From: Tubulanus polymorphus
Taxonomy: Eukaryota; Nemertea; Palaeonemertea; Tubulaniformes; Tubulanidae
Direction: 5' to 3'
Assembly (NCBI RefSeq): GCF_964204645.1
Contig: NC_134034.1
Location: 8,365,414 to 8,429,413, forward strand
Length of the DNA: 64,000 nucleotides
Part shown: piece by piece, positions 11,113-23,129 of the stretch
How positions within the stretch are numbered: position 1 is the first letter of the stretch
How the letters are laid out: each line of letters begins with the position of its first letter
Translations under genes and position numbers: made by a program
The notes under the pieces: model-generated
Told to the model about the DNA's origin: nothing
Seen by the model: only the letters and a program-made list of their open reading frames with translations
The model's database searches: none

Positions 11113-11339
11113 TTTTTGTTTTGTTTTGTTTTGTTTTACCTACAACCGGGTGAGGGCAGTGTGTGATTACAGTTGGTCGAATATGCAATTTTTGTCGGAA
11201 ATGAGCTGAACATAGTACCATAAAAATCGAAATTTTTTGAAGTTTTATGTCTGAAAGTCTGGTATTGATTGGACTGCTAATTACTTAAATACTCTCTGTA
11301 ATTGATTACTTAATATGGGTTTTCTTCCTTTTTTATTTT

Positions 11340-11763
11340 TGGCAAACCGTCGAATATCCATAAATATCCATATATGGGCATGTATATCCGTCGAATATGG
11401 AGAATGAATTGAATTATTACACAGCGAACCGTCGAATATGCGTCGAATATGGAACATTATTTATATGATTATTTTTGGTGAACCGTCGAATATGCGTTGA
11501 ATATGGTCACTCCATCTGAAATGGTTTTTCCGGACCCCGTCGAATACGGTGACCCCTTTTTTCAGTTCAAAAATGTTGGTAACTATCAGTGATTTTCGGT
11601 ATTAGCTTGTTTGATACGCTAATACAGTATCTAAATCAACTTATTGTGACTTAATATCCGAGATAAATGAATCTGATATCGGAAACGAGAGTGACAAAAA
11701 AGTTCAAAATTTCAAATTGATTTTTCTCAGTTTCGATAAAAGTGCATATTCGACGGTTCGCCA
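11340..11763. repeat. CGTCGAATAT inverted-repeat element, unit 2 copy
   Basis: Same element upstream of the unit 2 H4 gene. Confidence 0.5.
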
Positions 11764-11794
11764 GAAACCCAGCGAATTTCTCAAAGCACTACGG

Positions 11795-12016
11795 CATAGG
11801 AACGACACCGACAGGGATACGGTGGCCGAGTCGCGCGAAGCACTGCCGACATAGGCGACCTATGCAGCTTGTGCTTTGAATGACATAGAGAGCGTAGTGT
11901 CGGAGCGGCGGACCCTATGCAGCCTGTGCTTCGAACGGCATAGTACGCGTAATGCTTCGGCGATGTACGAGTGCATAGGAGGGCTATGCACGACACTACA
12001 TACGGCGTCGTATAAA
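11795..12016 (+). promoter_or_regulatory. H4 promoter, unit 2
   Basis: TATA box at 12011-12016; the CATAG/CTATG cluster is unchanged. Confidence 0.7.
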
Positions 12017-12070
12017 GCGCATCGGCGCTCGGGTCGGGCTATCATTCGTACATTCGACTCGTCGTTGTGA

Positions 12071-12430
<360 letters not shown>

Positions 12431-12487
12431 GCAGCTCAGCCCAGCGCGCAGCGGTCGCGGCCGCGGCGCCTGAGAAAACAACAACAC

Positions 12488-12526
12488 GGTCCTTATCAGG
12501 ACCACTTCAACTTCCCAGAAAGAGCC
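12488..12526 (+). terminator. 3' stem-loop and HDE, H4 unit 2
   Basis: Same stem-loop (12488-12503) and CAGAAAGAGCC element. Confidence 0.95.
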
Positions 12527-13146
12527 AGTGGTAGTGCGCTGACCCGGTGCCTCGCTTTTTGCTTCACACCCTCGCCCATATGTTATTAACGTAACGTGCC
12601 CTTGTTGTCGGTGTATGTCGGACACGATGGCTAAACGGTCCGAATTAATTTCGAGGGATTAATCACGCGTACATCATACGTACGTACATACACATACACA
12701 TACACACACACATAGGTACACGGATAATAGTAATTTTAATGTTGATTGATAAATACGTAATTGCGTTTGTTTTCGGTGTTTTGTTGAAGTTTTTTTTCGG
12801 CCCCCGCTTTTCGCGGGTGCGATCGATTGATCGTTAATGACTTTGATTTTGGGTCGGGCGATGAAAAAAAGCCAGTGCAGAAGGAATTGTAGTACGCATG
12901 TATGGTTTCGCAAACACGAGTACTTCTGAATATATAGGACATCATTCGGGGTATTTTACATATCGAAGCACTTTACTTTCTATAGGCGATTGAAATTAAA
13001 AATCGAATCAGTTATTTAGGGCCTATGCGAGGGGAAAACACACGCCGGGCGATTAGATTCGAGCTGGACAATTGAAAGTTGGCGCGCATAAATGAATATA
13101 GGCCTACAGTACGTACACACGGTACCTCAACTCGGTCTTAATACGT

Positions 13147-13181
<35 letters not shown>

Positions 13182-14057
13182 TAGAAGGAACCATCGTTTT
13201 TATATCCGTTCTTTTTTTGTAACGCGTCTGGCGCTGTATCGATTGTCACCATCGAAAAACGACTAAGCTTCGTCGTCAACCGACCGATTTGGGTCGTCGT
13301 CCGAGATAAAATAAGAAAGAATCCGATCCATTGCACGAAGTATGTATCGTAGACCTATGGACCTATAGCTAACGATAGTGCAGTGGTCTCTTTAGTTTCT
13401 CTTGTAATGTAATCGCGCGCGACGGCGAGCCGAGTCTCATTTCGTCGTAAATGGCGATGGCATTATTTTATGTAATTCTATGTAAACGGCCTTATTTCTA
13501 TGTAGCTAGCTGCCTGCCTGCCGCGGCTTATTGCGGCTCGGGGGTGGGTGTGGTTACTGCGAGGCCGGCCGGTCGCACGAACGACTCGGATCTGCTGCGT
13601 GCAGTACGCTTTGATCGTGATTTTTCGAGATCAGCTTTGAAGCTAATAGAACTTCATCGTCTCCGTGTATGTATATATATATATATATATATGTATACGG
13701 GATTTTTCCGATTACATGCTTTCCATTAATTCGATCGCTCGCGCCGCCGCGTGTCTGCTCTGGGGAGTGTGGAATGACCTATCTTTTCTCGGAGAGAAAA
13801 ATATACGTCAAACCATGGCCACAGCTAGCTAAATGATCGATAAGGCCTAAATACCTAACGCACTTTTTTCAACGGCGATGATGGCATTGATTTATAAAAC
13901 ACCGGCCAGCTTCAAAAATGTAATTGACAATAGAGATAAACTAGAGTGGCCAATGACAACGTAATGATGAAACCATATTCCGCAACGTTGTTGCCGGCGG
14001 CCCCCGCCGTTTTGTTAAGTTACTTCATGCGAATTGTTCGGCGCGCCGATGACGATT

Positions 14058-14103
<46 letters not shown>

Positions 14104-14569
14104 TGATGTATATAGGTTCATCCGTATTTTACGCCGCCGTTTTTAAACACCATACATATTCATTCGTGTGCATGGTTGGGATGCGCGCGTTTAATCGCAT
14201 TTCATCGATCCTGTCTGCATCGCGCGCGGCGGATAGATTTTTGTTCGTTTGTCAACAACTCTGATTACAAACGTTCATACCGTGTCAACAAGAGTTTTCA
14301 GTTAGGCCTACAACAACGTACGCGTACGTGTGCAAATTTCGTTTCTCGCATTTATTAATGAGCAGTAATTGACTATACGACACGACGCCGCAGTTGTACG
14401 TCGATTAGTCGCGCGTCGAATATTATGAGAAAAAAACAATTCGAAGTTTTGAACATTTTTGTCGCCCCTCTCTTTTTTAATTCATTTGTTTATTTCCTGA
14501 ATATATGATATATAAACTGATGCAAAATAACAGCAGGGTAACACGCATTTTCCGACACATATCAGGTAG

Positions 14570-14623
14570 GTCCATTTAGCGTGGAAGTTAAGCAACGGTG
14601 GCCTGCCTGTCTGACTTGGGTAC
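14570..14623 (+). pseudogene. 5S rRNA-like fragment, unit 2
   Basis: Same sequence as unit 1; box A-like block at 14584-14597. Confidence 0.5.
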
Positions 14624-15080
14624 CTTATTAGGTTTTTGCCTTCAACGCTATCCGATATTGACACTGCTACAATACATGCGATTTTACTGATTGCTTTCGA
14701 ATTAATAAACCTATATTCATTTATTTATTTATTCGCTTATTTACTTATTTATCCGTTGAGAAATAATTCCTCATAATTTAGGCCCTAATTCGCTTACGTA
14801 ATTGCGACTGCGCGGGTTCAAATTGGCCGTTGATTAATTCAGTTTAGCGCGAAGATATGTGATCATATCATCGTTTCTATGACAGACATCGGTGTGTAAT
14901 AATAGGGATGGGAGATGATAGCCTATGGCATGGCATGTGAGCAAAAAACGATCACGGATATCGGCGTACATCGCTGTGGTGAGGGAAGGTAGTGTATTTA
15001 TTTACATCGAACGAAACGCGTCGATCGCGGCCGCCGGCTGCTCCCGGCGCTTCACTTCCTTTATTCAAATAGCCGGCCGA

Positions 15081-15145
15081 CCAATCGGCGCCCGACTATG
15101 CGAGCCAATCGCGTTCGCGCAGCGCGCCGACCGAGCGTCGATAAA
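15081..15145 (+). promoter_or_regulatory. H3 promoter, unit 2
   Basis: Same paired CCAAT and GATAAA arrangement. Confidence 0.75.
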
Positions 15146-15202
15146 CCGGCCGGCGACACTATAGTCGTACTATTGTAACGTTACATCGTTCGCTCTAGTT
15201 GA

Positions 15203-15625
<423 letters not shown>

Positions 15626-15671
15626 GTCGGACGACTATACGCGTCGTCGCATAATTGTAGACAACACTTAC

Positions 15672-15710
15672 GGTCCTTCTCAGGACCACTTAAAACTCCC
15701 AGAAAGAGCC
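15672..15710 (+). terminator. 3' stem-loop and HDE, H3 unit 2
   Basis: Same as unit 1, stem-loop 15672-15687. Confidence 0.95.
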
Positions 15711-17252
15711 GGTGTGTTTTGCCTGCCTCGCCTCGCTTTTGCTTCCCCTCGGTTCCTCTTGCATTGTTGAGAAATTGGCGACAAGAAAAAACAAAAACAA
15801 AAATCAATCACTCGCCAATGCAATAATGCTACGTATTTATTAGGATCGCGTCGGTTGTCGTGCCTGTGCGCTGTGCGGGCCTCCGTTTAACAATATTTAT
15901 ACTCGGCCCGTTGTATGTAGTAGGTACGTGGTGATCGTTTGTATTACTAGAAAACGCGAACGTGTTTCGCTTCTTTTTTTGTTGGTCCGGCCGCCGATTG
16001 TAATCGATTATTATTCTTCGCTGCATTTGGCGCACGAAACAAGACGCCTCGGGTGAACCCGACGTCAAACCTACGTTCGGTCGGTTTTGCCGTGCCGCGA
16101 CTATTTCGACGTCGGTTCGCGCAAAAACGATCCATCTTTTTCCCCGGCTTGCTGTCTCGCTGTATTATATACGATCTGTTCTGGCAGAATAAATGATACG
16201 GAATGGTGAAATTCAGAGCGCCCAAAACTATGCGTCGACTGATAAATCGATACAAAACTCAACATATAGAATTCCTTCGCCATATACGAGCCGAAGCATC
16301 AATCGCCGGTTTTAACCGCACTGAATCAATCCTCTTGAGGAAACTGCATTCGTGTTGGTTTGTTTTAAGTTTTTCAGTCGTAAGTTTTTATCTTCCGCTT
16401 TTAATTGTCTAGCGACAAAAGTTTCGAGGAGTCGGCATTACTAGAAATCTTACGTCGGTTATCCCAGTTTTGAGCGTCGTATCGGCCCCCCTCGGTCGCC
16501 TAAGACGACAGACAGGCTGCGTGCGTGCTGCGTAATCAGGATTATTAGGGGGTGTCTGTCTGGTGGTCGTGCCACAAATTCCCAAGGCCATTTGTTTCCG
16601 AGGTTGTAGGCGTTCAAATTGCCATTCTCATTTCGATCCGAGTATAATATTATACGATGCATAATATCAGAAGACAATTTGTTGCCGTTTCAAAGTTTGG
16701 CCCGAGATTTTATCATTCGACATTTCACCGTTCATACCAACGGGTATCGGCCTAGTGCGCCGCGTACAAACATGTTTGTGGTTGACATTTTTTTCTCGGC
16801 AGTTTAATAATGCATTTCATAAAATTTCAATTGCATTTCCTCGAAAATTGATATATACGCACACAGAGATTCGCGCTTGTTGCTCTCTGCTCCTCAGTCG
16901 GTTAGTTATAGCGCGCTATTTAATAATTACAGCGCGTCACATTCTATGTAATCTGATATGTATTGTTCTTCAACGGGACTCGCATGTTTCGTGTGTAGGC
17001 GCGCGTATTTCTTTCAGTCATTTTTTTCAAGTAACGAAGACAACGACCCGGACAAAATCAAGAAGAAACCCGTCAGTCACAAAATCCACAAAACAAATAA
17101 ATAAACCAACAAAAACGAAACAAAAAATCAACGCGTACTACATACATATATAGACAATAATTACGTACGACGAGTCGAGTCGAGTCCTCGGTCGGTACGG
17201 TACGCAGGGTAAAAGGCGAAGCAAAGCGAGGCGACGGGAAAGCGCAAAAACT

Positions 17253-17291
17253 GGCCCTTTCTGGGAATTTGAAGTGGTCCTGATAAGGACC
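17253..17291 (-). terminator. 3' stem-loop and HDE, H2B unit 2
   Basis: Same as unit 1; stem-loop 17276-17291. Confidence 0.95.
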
Positions 17292-17341
17292 GTTGGTTGA
17301 TGCCCGATGGCGTAGGTACACACGCGCGCACGTAGCGCCGT

Positions 17342-17713
17342 TTACTTCGAACCGGTGTACTTGGTGACGGCCTTCGTACCCTCGCTGACGGCGTGCTTGG
17401 CCAGCTCTCCCGGCAACAGCAGTCTGACGGCGGTCTGGATTTCCCGACTGGTGATGGTCGATCGCTTGTTGTAGTGCGTCAGGCGTGACGCCTCGGCGGC
17501 GATCCTCTCGAAGATATCGTTGACGAAGCTGTTCATGATGCTCATGGCCTTCGCGGAGATTCCCGTGTCGGGGTGAACTTGCTTCAACACCTTGTAAATG
17601 TAGATGCTGTAGCTTTCCTTTCTTCTCTTCCTCCTTTTCTTGTCACCGGTGTGAGCGGCTTTAGCCTTGGTGGCTGCCTTCTTGGCACCTTTGCTTGAAA
17701 CTTTCGGCGGCAT
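17342..17713 (-). CDS. H2B: Histone H2B, unit 2 (promoter displaced)
   Basis: The coding sequence is intact and gives the same protein as unit 1. Only about 34 bp upstream of the start codon a retroelement begins (17752), so the TATA-like box that normally lies 55 bp upstream is now about 2.47 kb away (20187-20193), along with the CCAAT box. The gene is probably silent or driven by a cryptic promoter within the element; this is inference from the layout. Confidence 0.95.
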   Translation of the reverse strand: MPPKVSSKGAKKAATKAKAAHTGDKKRRKRRKESYSIYIYKVLKQVHPDTGISAKAMSIMNSFVNDIFERIAAEASRLTHYNKRSTITSREIQTAVRLLLPGELAKHAVSEGTKAVTKYTGSK

Positions 17714-17784
17714 GACGACTGTGCGTTAGCGAATGCGAAATAACACCGGCGCAGCAGCAGCAGCAGCAGCAGATAGAAAAAGAC

Positions 17785-17831
17785 AAACGCGCGGAGCGCG
17801 TTTTTAATGCTCGAGAGTGGTGGCCACTCTC
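17785..17831 (-). other. Two adjacent 8-bp hairpins at the 3' end of the Jockey/I-like element
   Basis: Plus-strand coordinates: AAACGCGC/GCGCGTTT with a 3-nt loop (17785-17803), and GAGAGTGG/CCACTCTC with a 3-nt loop (17813-17831). They lie 13 bp from the CAG/CTG tract. In several LINE families a 3' hairpin next to a microsatellite tail is recognised by the reverse transcriptase; here that role is inference. Confidence 0.7.
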
Positions 17832-18028
17832 CTACATTCAGGACGCGTAGGTGCATGATTATTTGCTTGATATGATGATAGGTATATGAGTTGAACTATT
17901 ATGAGATGAACTAAGGGGGATGTGGGTGGTGTGATAATTGTGTGAGTGTGAAGGTACTGGTGGAAGGATTCAAACAAAGGTACATACAGAACGGACAGTT
18001 TTTATTATTTAGGCGTTTTTGTTTGGTT

Positions 18029-18043
18029 CGGTCCTTATCAGGA
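18029..18043 (+). other. Partial copy of the histone stem-loop inside the retroelement 3' region
   Basis: CGGTCCTTATCAGGA is identical over 15 nt to the start of the H4 and H2A 3' stem-loop, but the last bases of the 3' arm differ, leaving a 4-bp stem. It lies antisense to the element. Flanks do not match the histone genes. Confidence 0.6.
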
Positions 18044-18067
18044 GTTTGTTAGTGATTAATTATAATA

Positions 18068-18092
18068 TTTTTTTTTTTTTTTTTTTTTTTTT
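18068..18092. repeat. T25 tract with flanking 11-bp direct repeats
   Basis: A run of 25 T (poly-A in the element's sense) flanked by TAGTGATTAAT at 18050-18060 and again at 18100-18110. It might be an old 3' tail, with the 300 bp beyond it added by a second event, or just an internal A-rich tract. Confidence 0.6.
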
Positions 18093-18446
18093 CTATAAAT
18101 AGTGATTAATATAATACGTATATATCACAAGAGTCTATGATATAATATATGGTAGATATATATGTATATAATATGATACACAAAAATAGTGATTTTCCTC
18201 CGTTAAGGGGAGTCGCGATATAGTTAGAATACTTTGTCAATTACTATATACAAAACTTATAATTTCTTAGATATGATAATAAAGTATATAGTTATACTGC
18301 ATATAGTTCGGTTCACGTGACGTGTTGTGTAAGGAGTAGCGACCTAGATACGGGCTACCTATATAGTTCTTGTAACACAAAGAAATCTTCCATTCAATTC
18401 TCCGACTACGCGGGTGTCGGTTCGTAGTAGAGTACACGCTATAGAG

Positions 18447-20174
18447 TTATAGAATTGACTTAAACGCTTCCACGATGTCTGAAGACGGCCATGGACTCGA
18501 AATATCGTAAAAGACACTCCTTAGTATCGGGTTATTTCGGTTGGAATTTAGGTAATTTTTCGTTAAGAGTTTAAAGCGCTGTTCCACAGTTTCTATTCGA
18601 GCTTGTTTATGTAGGTCTGCCGTTCTTGTATGGCGCGGTTGGCCTAGAATGATTCGTAAGCATTTATTTTGGTGTATTTGAAGGCGGTCTAACTGACTAC
18701 ATGGGCAAGTTACCAGTATCGGAGCTCCGTATTCATAGATTGATCGAATGAGTAATTTAAAAGCAGTGAGTATGTATTCCATTTTTACGCGGTTTCGTTT
18801 CAAAATAGCTAGTATTCCAGTTCTTTTATTTGCCTTAATTAATCTCTCTGTTATTTCCAGATTCCAGCGTAAATTAGACGAAAAAGTAATTCCGAGGAAT
18901 TTGGTAGAATTTGATAGTGGTATTTGTTGGCCGTGAACAGTGTGCTCAGTGTATGGGTCGGTATTTATTAGGCGACTAAAGTGTATACTAACACATTTAA
19001 GCGCGTTTACTTTTAGCCTCCACATGTCACTCCATTGAGTTAGTTTGTCTATCGATTTTTGATGGAGATTTTCGATTGTTTTAGTTTTTACATTGTGCGT
19101 GTTCCATAGACTCATATCGTCTGCGAACAATGACGATTGACTATAATGACTAGCTTTAATTGTATCCGAGGGAAAATCGTTTATATAGATGATGAAAAGT
19201 GTCGGCGAGAAAATCCCTCCTTGAGGGACTCCAGCGTTTATTTGCCTTGGCTGGCTAATACACCCTTCATTAGCGACTTTAAAAGTTCGACCCTGTAGAT
19301 AGTTTTTAAGTAAGAGCTTAAAGTTGGTTGGAATAGATAAATGATTAATTTTGTAGATAATTCCGTCGTGCCAAAGTTTATCGAACGCTTTCTCTAGGTC
19401 GAAAAATGTAGCACGCGTGCATTTCCGACGTTTTAGGCCTTTAGCGATATCATGAGACATTTTTAATATTTGATCTATGGTCGAATGTCCTTTTCGAAAA
19501 CCAGCTTGTATTTCGGTAAAGAAGTTGGTATTTTCTAAGTAATCTGTTAATTTATTGTTCATGATTTTTTCGAAAATTTTGCCGATCGAGTTGGTTAAAC
19601 TGATAGGACGCAAATTTTTGCAAAGTGTAGCATCTTTGCCGGCTTTTGGAATCATAGTAATTTTCGCAGACTTCCAGAATGATATATAGTAGCCATTTCT
19701 TTGGCAGTAGTTAAAAATGTGACATAGGTGGGTTAAAAATATCGAAGGACAATTTTTAATAATCGCGTTCGTGATTCTATTTTCTCCGGGTGCTTTATTA
19801 AGTTTCAACCGTTTGATATAGCGTTTTATGTCTAGTTCAGTAATTGTTTCGTTTAGTATATGACCCGTGTCTTCTTCAGTATTTTCGTATACGAAGTTTC
19901 TATTGGATTCTTCTACGAAACGTTTATGTTGATCGCTGAAGTTTGGATCAGTAGGCGTTTGAAAAACGTCGAATAAAAAGTCGGCGTATAGTTCGACGAT
20001 ATCTTTATCGTTACTCGCGGTTCGATCGTTATAAGCTAAATTCGAAATAATGTTTTTTTTATCAACGTTACCGTTAATGTTTTTAATACCTCGCCAGAAT
20101 TTACTCGAGTTCGGATTCGATGTATTTATGTCATCTAGTAGTTTTTTAGTCTTGTTATTTTTGTGGTCACGCAT
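18447..20174 (-). CDS. Reverse transcriptase fragment of Jockey/I-like element
   Basis: An open frame of about 575 codons in the minus direction, with no native start because the element is 5'-truncated. The RT domain is clear: KLNKAPGENRI before the fingers, RPISLTNSIGKIFEKI, AGFRKGHSTIDQI, motif A FFDLEKAFDKLW (about 19375-19409, first catalytic Asp), GVPQGGIFSPTLFIIYINDFP, and motif C FADD (19116-19127, catalytic Asp pair). The C-terminal part (KFLGITFSSNLRWN, then a region with RLQIHQNKCLRIILG) is typical of Jockey and related elements. No RNase H domain is seen. The catalytic residues are kept and there are no internal stops, so the copy is young even though it cannot be autonomous without its endonuclease. 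Confidence 0.88.
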   Translation of the reverse strand: MRDHKNNKTKKLLDDINTSNPNSSKFWRGIKNINGNVDKKNIISNLAYNDRTASNDKDIVELYADFLFDVFQTPTDPNFSDQHKRFVEESNRNFVYENTEEDTGHILNETITELDIKRYIKRLKLNKAPGENRITNAIIKNCPSIFLTHLCHIFNYCQRNGYYISFWKSAKITMIPKAGKDATLCKNLRPISLTNSIGKIFEKIMNNKLTDYLENTNFFTEIQAGFRKGHSTIDQILKMSHDIAKGLKRRKCTRATFFDLEKAFDKLWHDGIIYKINHLSIPTNFKLLLKNYLQGRTFKVANEGCISQPRQINAGVPQGGIFSPTLFIIYINDFPSDTIKASHYSQSSLFADDMSLWNTHNVKTKTIENLHQKSIDKLTQWSDMWRLKVNALKCVSIHFSRLINTDPYTEHTVHGQQIPLSNSTKFLGITFSSNLRWNLEITERLIKANKRTGILAILKRNRVKMEYILTAFKLLIRSIYEYGAPILVTCPCSQLDRLQIHQNKCLRIILGQPRHTRTADLHKQARIETVEQRFKLLTKNYLNSNRNNPILRSVFYDISSPWPSSDIVEAFKSIL

Positions 20175-20363
20175 ACGCGCCAACCGTATTTATGTGAGCG
20201 CGCCGGCTCCCGTCGAGCGACCAATCAGCGCATCTGTTGATCGCCTGGCACTCGGCGCCGAGTATAAGTTCGTTCAGGCGCGCCGCGTACGCGAACGTTC
20301 ACACGCACTGTTTCATTCGTTGTCAACGTCGTCGTATCGTCAAATTTGATATCACCGATCAAC

Positions 20364-20738
20364 ATGTCTGGCCGAGGTAAAGGAGGAAAAGCGAAAGGCA
20401 AGGCCAAGAGCCGCTCGTCCCGCGCAGGGTTGCAGTTCCCGGTCGGAAGGATCCATCGTCTTCTCCGCAAAGGAAACTACGCCGAACGTATCGGAGCCGG
20501 AGCGCCGGTGTACCTAGCCGCCGTCATGGAATACTTGGCCGCCGAAGTGTTGGAGTTGGCCGGCAACGCCGCCCGCGACAACAAGAAGTCGAGAATCATC
20601 CCGCGACATCTGCAGTTGGCCATCCGCAACGACGAAGAGTTGAACAAGCTGCTTTCCGGTGTCACCATCGCCCAAGGCGGTGTACTGCCCAACATCCAGG
20701 CCGTGCTTCTGCCGAAAAAGTCCGCCAAGTCCAAGTAG
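20364..20738 (+). CDS. H2A: Histone H2A, unit 2
   Basis: Intact copy with the same protein as unit 1. Its CCAAT and TATA boxes lie on its side of the retroelement, so it probably remains active although its divergent partner H2B has been cut off. Confidence 0.97.
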   Translation: MSGRGKGGKAKGKAKSRSSRAGLQFPVGRIHRLLRKGNYAERIGAGAPVYLAAVMEYLAAEVLELAGNAARDNKKSRIIPRHLQLAIRNDEELNKLLSGVTIAQGGVLPNIQAVLLPKKSAKSK

Positions 20739-20776
20739 ATCGCGTCCGTGTCCCGCGCGTCGCGCATCCAAGCAAC

Positions 20777-20815
20777 GGTCCTTATCAGGACCACTTCAAC
20801 TTCCCAGAAAGGGCC
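20777..20815 (+). terminator. 3' stem-loop and HDE, H2A unit 2
   Basis: Same as unit 1, stem-loop 20777-20792. Confidence 0.95.
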
Positions 20816-22838
20816 AGTACTGACCTCGCCTGCCTCGCTTATTGCTTCGGTGATCACGATGATATAATTTCGTTGTTGTTGTTGTTTGTTGTTGTTGTCG
20901 TTGTTGTTTTATCATCAGCGTGTACGGGGGGTATATACGTTATCAAGGCGTTGGCCCGCGTACGATCCCAGTTCCAATTCTCATCGGCTTTCGCGGCGTC
21001 CACAATGAAAAACTGTGTGTGTTATGTACATTACATTTATTAGTAGGGCGACATTCGTCAGGCGTGTTTACATATGTACCCGGTATTTATTTCTCTTCTA
21101 TTCCCCCGACACCGACGACGGCAACAGCAAAAAGAAACGTGCAAAACAAGACAAACAAGCAATGCAGGGTTCAATACATGCAGCCCCTCAAATCCCCGAA
21201 GAACCCCTCAAATTCCAAAATTCGTTTGTTAGGGATGGAACAAACTCCCTCAAATTCATCTTAGTTTTAGTCGTCGCTCAAATTCAGAAAACCGCTGCAT
21301 TGGCATTTTATACTGCATTGTCTTGGTAGCCTGGCTGGGTTAGTTAGAATCAATGGTAATAAGTGGGGGCTATAGGCCTCGTTATCATCCCCGTAAAGTG
21401 TCCAAACTAACTTTCTCAATTATTTTGGAAGGTTTATTCGATTGCGAAGAGTCATTTTGACACATTTATCCAGGAGTTCAGAAAAACGGGGCCCTACGTA
21501 CTTGAGCTGAATGTCGATATGGCGAGAGTTATTCTTACAAAATGCCGAAATCGGCAATTTTTCAAGTTGGTTGCTTAAAGAAGGACTCAAATTTAAAAAC
21601 AAACATTCGGTATTCGTCAAAATGTTCCGTTTGCGACGGAATGTTTTCCGGCAGCTTTTCGTCGAAACAATGCTCTTCAGTCGGGATTGGGCCCCGGCTA
21701 TCCTAGACGAGTTCTTTCACCCAAAATCAAGTTGAACGGTTTAGGCCCTAATTAGTATATGGCATATAGTCGAATGTTGATAAGGTTATTCGATTCATTG
21801 GCGCCTAAATGCATTTCGCTAATTCTGATAAGTATTGTACTGGTACTGTGTGTTTTATGTATCGGTTAGGTTTTCGTCGCGAAATATGACCCTCAATTTG
21901 GCGGTCACACCCTGAAAAACCGCTCAAATGCCCGTCACATTTCATAGCGTTTGTCCTGTAGGAACCCCGTGCAATAACACCTTTCGCGTAGGACTATTTC
22001 CTTTCATAAAACACGATCATGCATCTTTTTGCGGCCCTGCAACGAAAGTCGTATAATATGCCTGCTTTCGAAATTACGTATATCGACATCGTTTTTAGCA
22101 CGATTGCCTCCACCCACATCGTACAGCTATTCAAGACGTGTACGACATCATCATCGGCAGTACCGTCCTATATACTAGAAAGTAGTTACGCGCATATTTA
22201 TACATAATTTCTATTGTAGATGTAAATGCGGGATTAAATCAGAACTAAATTTAAAGCTGAGGTATTCAACGAGACTCCAGTAGACAGGAAACCGGCAAGG
22301 CAGCCATTTTTCTTTTCTATCAAAATGATTTAACCTGGTAGAAGTCATCTGCATCTATATTCTACTGTAACTCTTTCGGCAACCACATACAATGTCCTTG
22401 GACGATTTGTGGATAATTTGTCATGTTATTTTGTATGATTATGTATACAGAATGTCAGATCTATATATGGTTAAAAAAAAACAAACAACATCATCGGCAC
22501 CAGTAGATTGTGTCAATCGCCGAGCGAGATCTCCAGGGCTAGTTTATTTAGTACACCGATTTAGTCCCTTTTTTCGTTGTGTGAATGATGGCGGGTTCGC
22601 ATCGCACGCGCGCGGCACCGGTATATTGCGCGATTCCCGGCGTAACCGCGCCATCGTGGGACGCACCGACAATACGTGCATGCAGTGCGGATAGCTATTT
22701 ATTCATTTATTTACTACAGGATAGCAAATAGCTCGAAACTTCTATCAAAAACTTTCTTTCATAAAACACGATCATGCATCGTTTTGCGGCCCTGCAACGA
22801 AAGTCGTATATATGCCTTTCGAACTTACGTATCGACAT

Positions 22839-22862
22839 CCTAACCCTAACCCCAACCCTAAC
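22839..22862. repeat. Telomere-like block, unit 2
   Basis: Identical to the unit 1 block. Confidence 0.8.
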
Positions 22863-23129
22863 AGCGAGTTAATGTAAATCCATGCAATGATCTTAAAAAA
22901 AAATCACACACATTATACAATCAGCTATTATCTTAGAACATCCCAATGCTGTGAATGTCTACGCTTAGATTGATATCAGTTAATTGCAGACATGTTACGT
23001 GTGTGGTGGCGATTCGATGGTATTTTGAATAGAGAGTGCGGTTTTAAGGACGAGGACATCATTAATTTTGAGGACATCGAGATTTTTGGAGTATAGTGCG
23101 TCGGTGTGTGAGCAGGTTAGCGGTAATAA

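Larger units (their letters stand above)
17752..20174 (-). mobile_element. Non-LTR retrotransposon, Jockey/I-group-like, 5'-truncated
   Basis: An insertion of about 2.4 kb absent from the other units, lying on the minus strand between H2B and H2A. In its sense direction it starts in the linker before the reverse transcriptase (20174), runs through the RT frame to the stop at 18447, then about 690 nt of 3' region ending in seven CTG repeats (CAG on the plus strand, 17752-17772). ORF1 and the endonuclease are missing, as in ordinary 5' truncation. No target-site duplication longer than a few bases is visible. The host sequence resumes within about 4 bp of where it stopped, so the right boundary is uncertain by a few bases. 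Confidence 0.9.
17714..20363. promoter_or_regulatory. Divergent H2B/H2A promoter split by insertion, unit 2
   Basis: The same promoter interrupted at 17752-20174. The CCAAT box (20221-20225), H2A TATA box (20263-20268) and H2B TATA-like box (20187-20193) all remain on the H2A side. Only the H2B transcribed leader stays next to H2B. The H2A half is complete. Confidence 0.85.

Noticed and set aside
13946-14146. Aspartate-rich small protein in the H4-H3 spacer
   Set aside because: It is a translation of the GAC microsatellite, changes length in each unit, and is broken in unit 1.
20175-20183. Start of the Jockey/I-like frame at 20183
   Set aside because: The codon there is TTG and lies in host promoter sequence; the element is simply truncated and the frame runs across the joint.
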